This document shows positions 61,032 to 64,000 of a stretch of DNA of 64,000 nucleotides, piece by piece. Within the stretch, counting starts at the first letter, position 1, and each line of letters begins with the position of its first letter. The stretch lies in assembly GCF_002897035.1 (NCBI RefSeq), contig NZ_BAUX01000011.1, positions 97,367-161,366 on the forward strand, written 5' to 3'. Origin of the DNA: Methylopila sp. Yamaguchi. Its GTDB lineage: Bacteria > Pseudomonadota > Alphaproteobacteria > Rhizobiales > Methylopilaceae. A model generated the notes under the pieces. The model searched no databases. It saw only the letters and a list, made by a program, of their open reading frames with translations, and was not told the origin of the DNA. The position numbers were made by a program, and so were the translations under genes.

Positions 61032-62021
61032 TCACTCGGGTTTTACGCCGGCGGTTTCGATGACCTTGCTCCACTGCTGGGCCTCATCGCCGATCAGCTT
61101 GGCGAAGGCCTCCGGCGACGTGTGCATCGGCAGCACGCCGAGCTCCTCGAAGCGCTTCTGCGTCTCGGGTCGCTCCATGAAGGCGTTGATCTCCTTCGCG
61201 TAGGCCTCGATCAGCGGCTTTGGTGTCTTCACCGGCGCGAGGAAGCCGTGCCAGGCGACGGCCTGGAAGCCCGGCACTGTTTCGGCGACGGTCGGCAGGT
61301 CCGGCGCGACCTTGAGACGCTCGGCGGTCGCGGTCCCGAGCGCGACCAGTTTCCCCGACTTGATGTGCGGCCAGAGCAGCGGCGCGTTGTCGAAGGCGAT
61401 GTCGATCTGGCCGGCGATCAGGTCCGGCATCATCTGGCTCGACCCCTTGTAGGCGACATGCGTCATCTTCGTGCCTGTGCGCTGCATGAAGAGCTCGCCG
61501 GCGAGATGCTGCGTGGTGCCGACGCCCGACGAGCCGAACGCGACCTTGTCGGGATTGGCCTTGAGGTAATCGATGAGCTCCTGAACGGTGCGGGCTTTGA
61601 CGCGCTCCGGGTTCACAACCAGGAGGTTCGGCACGAGCGAGACCTGGGTGATGGGCGCGAGGTCGCGCAGCGTCTGATACTGGATGCGGTCCTTCAGCAG
61701 CGTCGGATGGATGGAGAGGTTCGAGGTCGAGGCGATCGCGATCACCGAGCCGTCGGCCTCGGAGCGCGCGAGCCGGCCGAGCGCAAGCGTGCCGCCGCCG
61801 CCGCCGATGTTCTCCGCCACGATCGGCTGGCCCGTGGCCTTGTTCAGGTGGTCGCCGATCATGCGGGCGAAGATGTCGGCGGTGCCGCCGGCGGTGAACG
61901 GCACAAGCAGCGTGATGGGCTTCGTCGGCCAGTCGCCCTCGGCCGCGGGCGCGGACGACGTCAGGGCGAGCGAGAGCGGCGTCGCGAGCGCGAGGCCCGC
62001 GATCAGCAGGGATTTCAGCAT
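61032..62021 (-). CDS. Tripartite tricarboxylate transporter substrate-binding protein (TctC/Bug)
   Basis: 329 residues with a Sec signal (MLKSLLIAGLALATPLSLALTSSAPAAEG). The Bug fold follows: WPTKPITLLVPFTAGGTADIFAR, NIGGGGGTLALGRLARSEADG, FGSSGVGTTQHLAGELF and HVAYKGSSQMMPDLIAGQIDIAFDN. It binds a carboxylate in the periplasm. The membrane partners TctA and TctB are not in the window, so it may be an orphan receptor or rely on genes elsewhere. Its position suggests it captures the acid metabolised by the neighbouring enzymes. Confidence 0.93.
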   Translation of the reverse strand: MLKSLLIAGLALATPLSLALTSSAPAAEGDWPTKPITLLVPFTAGGTADIFARMIGDHLNKATGQPIVAENIGGGGGTLALGRLARSEADGSVIAIASTSNLSIHPTLLKDRIQYQTLRDLAPITQVSLVPNLLVVNPERVKARTVQELIDYLKANPDKVAFGSSGVGTTQHLAGELFMQRTGTKMTHVAYKGSSQMMPDLIAGQIDIAFDNAPLLWPHIKSGKLVALGTATAERLKVAPDLPTVAETVPGFQAVAWHGFLAPVKTPKPLIEAYAKEINAFMERPETQKRFEELGVLPMHTSPEAFAKLIGDEAQQWSKVIETAGVKPE

Positions 62022-62080
62022 CGAGCGTCCTCCAGTTTCGATCGGCGGCCTGGCGGCCGCCTCGTGACGACGGCCGCTTC

Positions 62081-63211
62081 TCAGGCGGCCTTGGCGTAGA
62101 TCGCGAGGATGTCCTCGCGGCTCATGTCGCGGGGGTTGTTGTCGAGCAACCGGCGGATGGCGTGGGCCTCCGTCGCCATGGTTTCGAAGTCGTTGTCCGG
62201 CACGCCGAGCGCGGACAGCCGCATCTCGACCCCGAGATCTGCGCAGAACCCGTAGGCGCCCGCGAAGGCGGCGTCGGGAGCGGTCGCGCCCTTCACGCCG
62301 AGCGCCTCGAGCACCAGACCGGTCTTCTGCGGAACGGCCGGCGCGTTGAACGCGAGCGTGTGCGGAAAAATGAGCGCGCAGGCGAGGCCGTGCGCGATGT
62401 GATGGCGCGTGCCAAGCGGATAGGCGACCGCATGGCCCGCGGTCGTGTTCACCGGCCCGAGGCAGAAGCCGCCGTAAAGCGAGGCGAGCGCCAGCCCGAC
62501 GCGGGCCTCACGGTCCGACCCGTCGGCCACCGCGCGAGCGAGATAGCGGCCGACGAGCCGCGCGCCTTCGAGCGCGTAGACGTCGATGATCGGATGCGCC
62601 TTCTTGGAGGTGAAGGCCTCGACGCAATGCGCCATGGCGTCGACGCCGGTCGCCGCGGTGACGGACGGCGGAACCGTCATGGTGAGATCGGGGTCGACGA
62701 TCGCGAGGTCCGCGAGCATGTGGCGGCTCTGGACCGCTAGCTTGTTCTTGGTCTCGGGGTCGGTGACGAGCGAGCGGGTTCCGCCCTCGGAGCCCGTGCC
62801 GGACGTGGTCGGGATCTGGATGAGCCCCACGGTGCGGCCCGACACTCTCTCCGGCCCGACGACATCCTTGAGCGTCTGACCCGAGCCGGGCAGCACGGCC
62901 ACGAGCTTGGCGAGGTCCATGGCGCTGCCGCCGCCGAAGCCGATCACGACGTCGGGGCGGGCTTCGGCTGCGAGCGCCAGCGCCTTGTCAAGGTTCGGCG
63001 CGTCGGGCTCGGGCTTCACCTCGCCGAAGACCGTTGCGTCGCCGCGCAAGCCGAGCAGGTCGACGCGGGCGGCGTTGAAGGGATCGGCGACGACGAGCGG
63101 TCGCAAGTAGCCGCGCTCAGCCACATAGGCCCTGAGGCCGGCGAGCATGCCGGGCCCGAAGTCGATGCGCGCGGGGCGCAGAAGCTCGATCGGGGAGACG
63201 AGCGACGTCAT
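62081..63211 (-). CDS. Iron-containing (group III) alcohol dehydrogenase
   Basis: 376 residues; the ATG at 63211 is chosen because GGAGG sits six bases before it, and the start at 63217 has no room for a ribosome site. Family features: GFGGGSAMDLAKLVAVL (NAD site), IPTTSGTGSEGGTRS, DAMAHCVEAFTSKKAHPIID and HHIAHGLACALIFPHTLAFN, which together supply the Asp and His metal ligands. Possible roles include maleylacetate reductase-like or hydroxyacid/alcohol dehydrogenase. The start overlaps the IclR-type regulator by 4 bp. Confidence 0.92.
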   Translation of the reverse strand: MTSLVSPIELLRPARIDFGPGMLAGLRAYVAERGYLRPLVVADPFNAARVDLLGLRGDATVFGEVKPEPDAPNLDKALALAAEARPDVVIGFGGGSAMDLAKLVAVLPGSGQTLKDVVGPERVSGRTVGLIQIPTTSGTGSEGGTRSLVTDPETKNKLAVQSRHMLADLAIVDPDLTMTVPPSVTAATGVDAMAHCVEAFTSKKAHPIIDVYALEGARLVGRYLARAVADGSDREARVGLALASLYGGFCLGPVNTTAGHAVAYPLGTRHHIAHGLACALIFPHTLAFNAPAVPQKTGLVLEALGVKGATAPDAAFAGAYGFCADLGVEMRLSALGVPDNDFETMATEAHAIRRLLDNNPRDMSREDILAIYAKAA

Positions 63212-64000
63212 GACCATCCTCCGGCGGGCGGGACGGCGATCGCGCCGAACGACCGGCGCGCGGCCTCCGAGAGCGCGCCTGCGATGCGAACCGCATGCGG
63301 CGCGGCGACGTCGACGAAATCGTCAACGCTCATCCGCTCGGCGCGGATCGTCAGGCTGACGCCTGCGACCGCGCGGCCCTCCGCATCGAATACAGGAGCG
63401 GCGACGGTGCGTAGCCCGTAGGCGTTTTCGCCGTCCGAGACCGCGAAGCCGCGCGCCCGCACCTCGTCCAGGCGCGCTGTCAGCGCGCCGAGGTCGATCA
63501 GCGTTTGCTCCGACAACTTTACGCGCGGGGCGGCGTCGAGATGCGCGATCTGCGCATCCCGCGGCAGATGGGCGAGGATTGCGTGGCCGAGCGCCGCGGC
63601 GTAGGCGCCGGTGCGGCTGCCCGGGCGGCGGCTGACCGGCTGCGGGCCGGACTGCTCGATCCGCGCGAGATAGACGACGTCGCCCTCGTGCAGGGCGCCG
63701 AACGAGGCGCTGTCGGAGATCGACGGCACGACGTCCGCGAGCAGCGGGCGGGCATGGAACGGCATGTCGCCCTGGTTGAGCGCAGTGAAGCCGAGCTCCA
63801 GGCATTTGAGCGTCAGGCGAAACTTCCGCGAGCCCGCGACCGGCGCGAGATAGCCGAGCGCGACAAGCGTATGAGCGAAGCGGAACGCCGCCCCCCGGTC
63901 GAGCCCAGCGCGCTTCGCGATCTCGGCGCCCGTCAGCTCGGCGGCGTCGGGGCCGAAGGCTCTCAGGACGGCGAACGTCTTGGCCACGCTGCCGACGAAA
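63208..64000 (-). CDS. IclR-family transcriptional regulator, N-terminus beyond the window
   Basis: About 264 residues are visible; the frame stays open to the window edge, where FVGSVAKTFAVLRAFG indicates that the true start lies a few codons outside. The winged helix is LTGAEIAKRAGLDRGAAFRFAHTLVALGYL. The effector-binding IclR domain (about 85-255) contains LHEGDVVYLARIEQSGPQ and GAYAAALGHAILAHLP. It is the first gene of the acid-catabolism cluster and is translationally coupled to the Fe-type dehydrogenase, so it probably controls the cluster in response to the substrate. Confidence 0.88.
   Translation of the reverse strand, partial: FVGSVAKTFAVLRAFGPDAAELTGAEIAKRAGLDRGAAFRFAHTLVALGYLAPVAGSRKFRLTLKCLELGFTALNQGDMPFHARPLLADVVPSISDSASFGALHEGDVVYLARIEQSGPQPVSRRPGSRTGAYAAALGHAILAHLPRDAQIAHLDAAPRVKLSEQTLIDLGALTARLDEVRARGFAVSDGENAYGLRTVAAPVFDAEGRAVAGVSLTIRAERMSVDDFVDVAAPHAVRIAGALSEAARRSFGAIAVPPAGGWS

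Noticed and set aside
1..64000. tRNA, rRNA, CRISPR arrays, insertion sequences, prophage genes
   Set aside because: No cloverleaf-like gene, repeat-spacer pattern, transposase or integrase reading frame was recognised by eye; a covariance or repeat search could still find short elements.

Overview
The window is GC-rich, gene-dense chromosomal DNA from an alphaproteobacterium, most likely of the order Hyphomicrobiales (Rhizobiales); family and genus cannot be fixed from the sequence. The pointers are an EcfG-type ECF sigma factor, a NepR-like anti-sigma protein, an HWE-family kinase and a PFxFATGY (FATGUY) receiver, which together mark the alphaproteobacterial general stress response, plus a DUF6894 protein and PAS-rich hybrid kinases. 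No rRNA, tRNA, CRISPR array, insertion sequence or phage gene was seen.

Layout. 0-7.6 kb: two tiny hydrophilic proteins, an OmpR-type two-component pair, a LysR fragment, a Tat-type alpha/beta hydrolase divergent from a LysR regulator, a DUF1003 membrane protein and an outer-membrane efflux fragment. 7.6-12.8 kb: a five-gene minus-strand operon (ABM monooxygenase, PfpI/DJ-1, aldo/keto reductase, GT4 glycosyltransferase, amylo-alpha-1,6-glucosidase). 13.6-21.6 kb: a secreted hydrolase, a membrane PAS kinase with two FixJ-like regulators, small secreted proteins, a cytochrome b plus molybdopterin oxidoreductase pair and an exported chorismate mutase. 21.7-28.4 kb: two large hybrid kinases and a stand-alone LigD-type ligase domain.

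28.5-44.2 kb looks like a general-stress-response block. It holds a CheB-CheR-PAS-HWE kinase, a second CheB, a frameshifted FATGUY receiver, a DUF892 ferritin-like protein, a Crp regulator, a NepR-like protein, an MBL hydrolase, an IorAB-type oxidoreductase, DUF6894 and the EcfG-like sigma factor. Nine genes have a GGAAC-N18/19-TT element upstream, the signature of EcfG/RpoE2 promoters, mostly about 22-45 nt before the start codon.

46.8-58 kb looks like a low-oxygen stress block. Three tandem-domain universal stress proteins, a P-type cation ATPase, an acyl-CoA synthetase/GNAT protein, a four-cysteine FNR regulator, an unknown protein and a 66-aa cysteine protein sit around five TTGA-N6-TCAA palindromes. 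Six start codons lie 53-59 nt from the nearest palindrome. The 66-aa protein has a paralogue in the stress block (29.6 kb); both share C-x25-C-x9-C-x2-H, so one uncharacterised putative metal-binding family appears in both blocks.

58-64 kb: an acid-catabolism cluster (IclR regulator, Fe-type alcohol dehydrogenase, TctC-type binding protein, DapA-family lyase, D-2-hydroxyacid dehydrogenase, Ldh-family dehydrogenase), all on the minus strand. The last two belong to families of opposite stereospecificity and overlap by 4 bp, which would suit oxidation/reduction racemisation of a 2-hydroxy acid.

Gene decay is visible: truncated LysR and efflux genes, two single-base frameshifts and one amber-interrupted cytochrome c. 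Start codons were often moved from the longest reading frame to the position supported by a Shine-Dalgarno sequence and family length.
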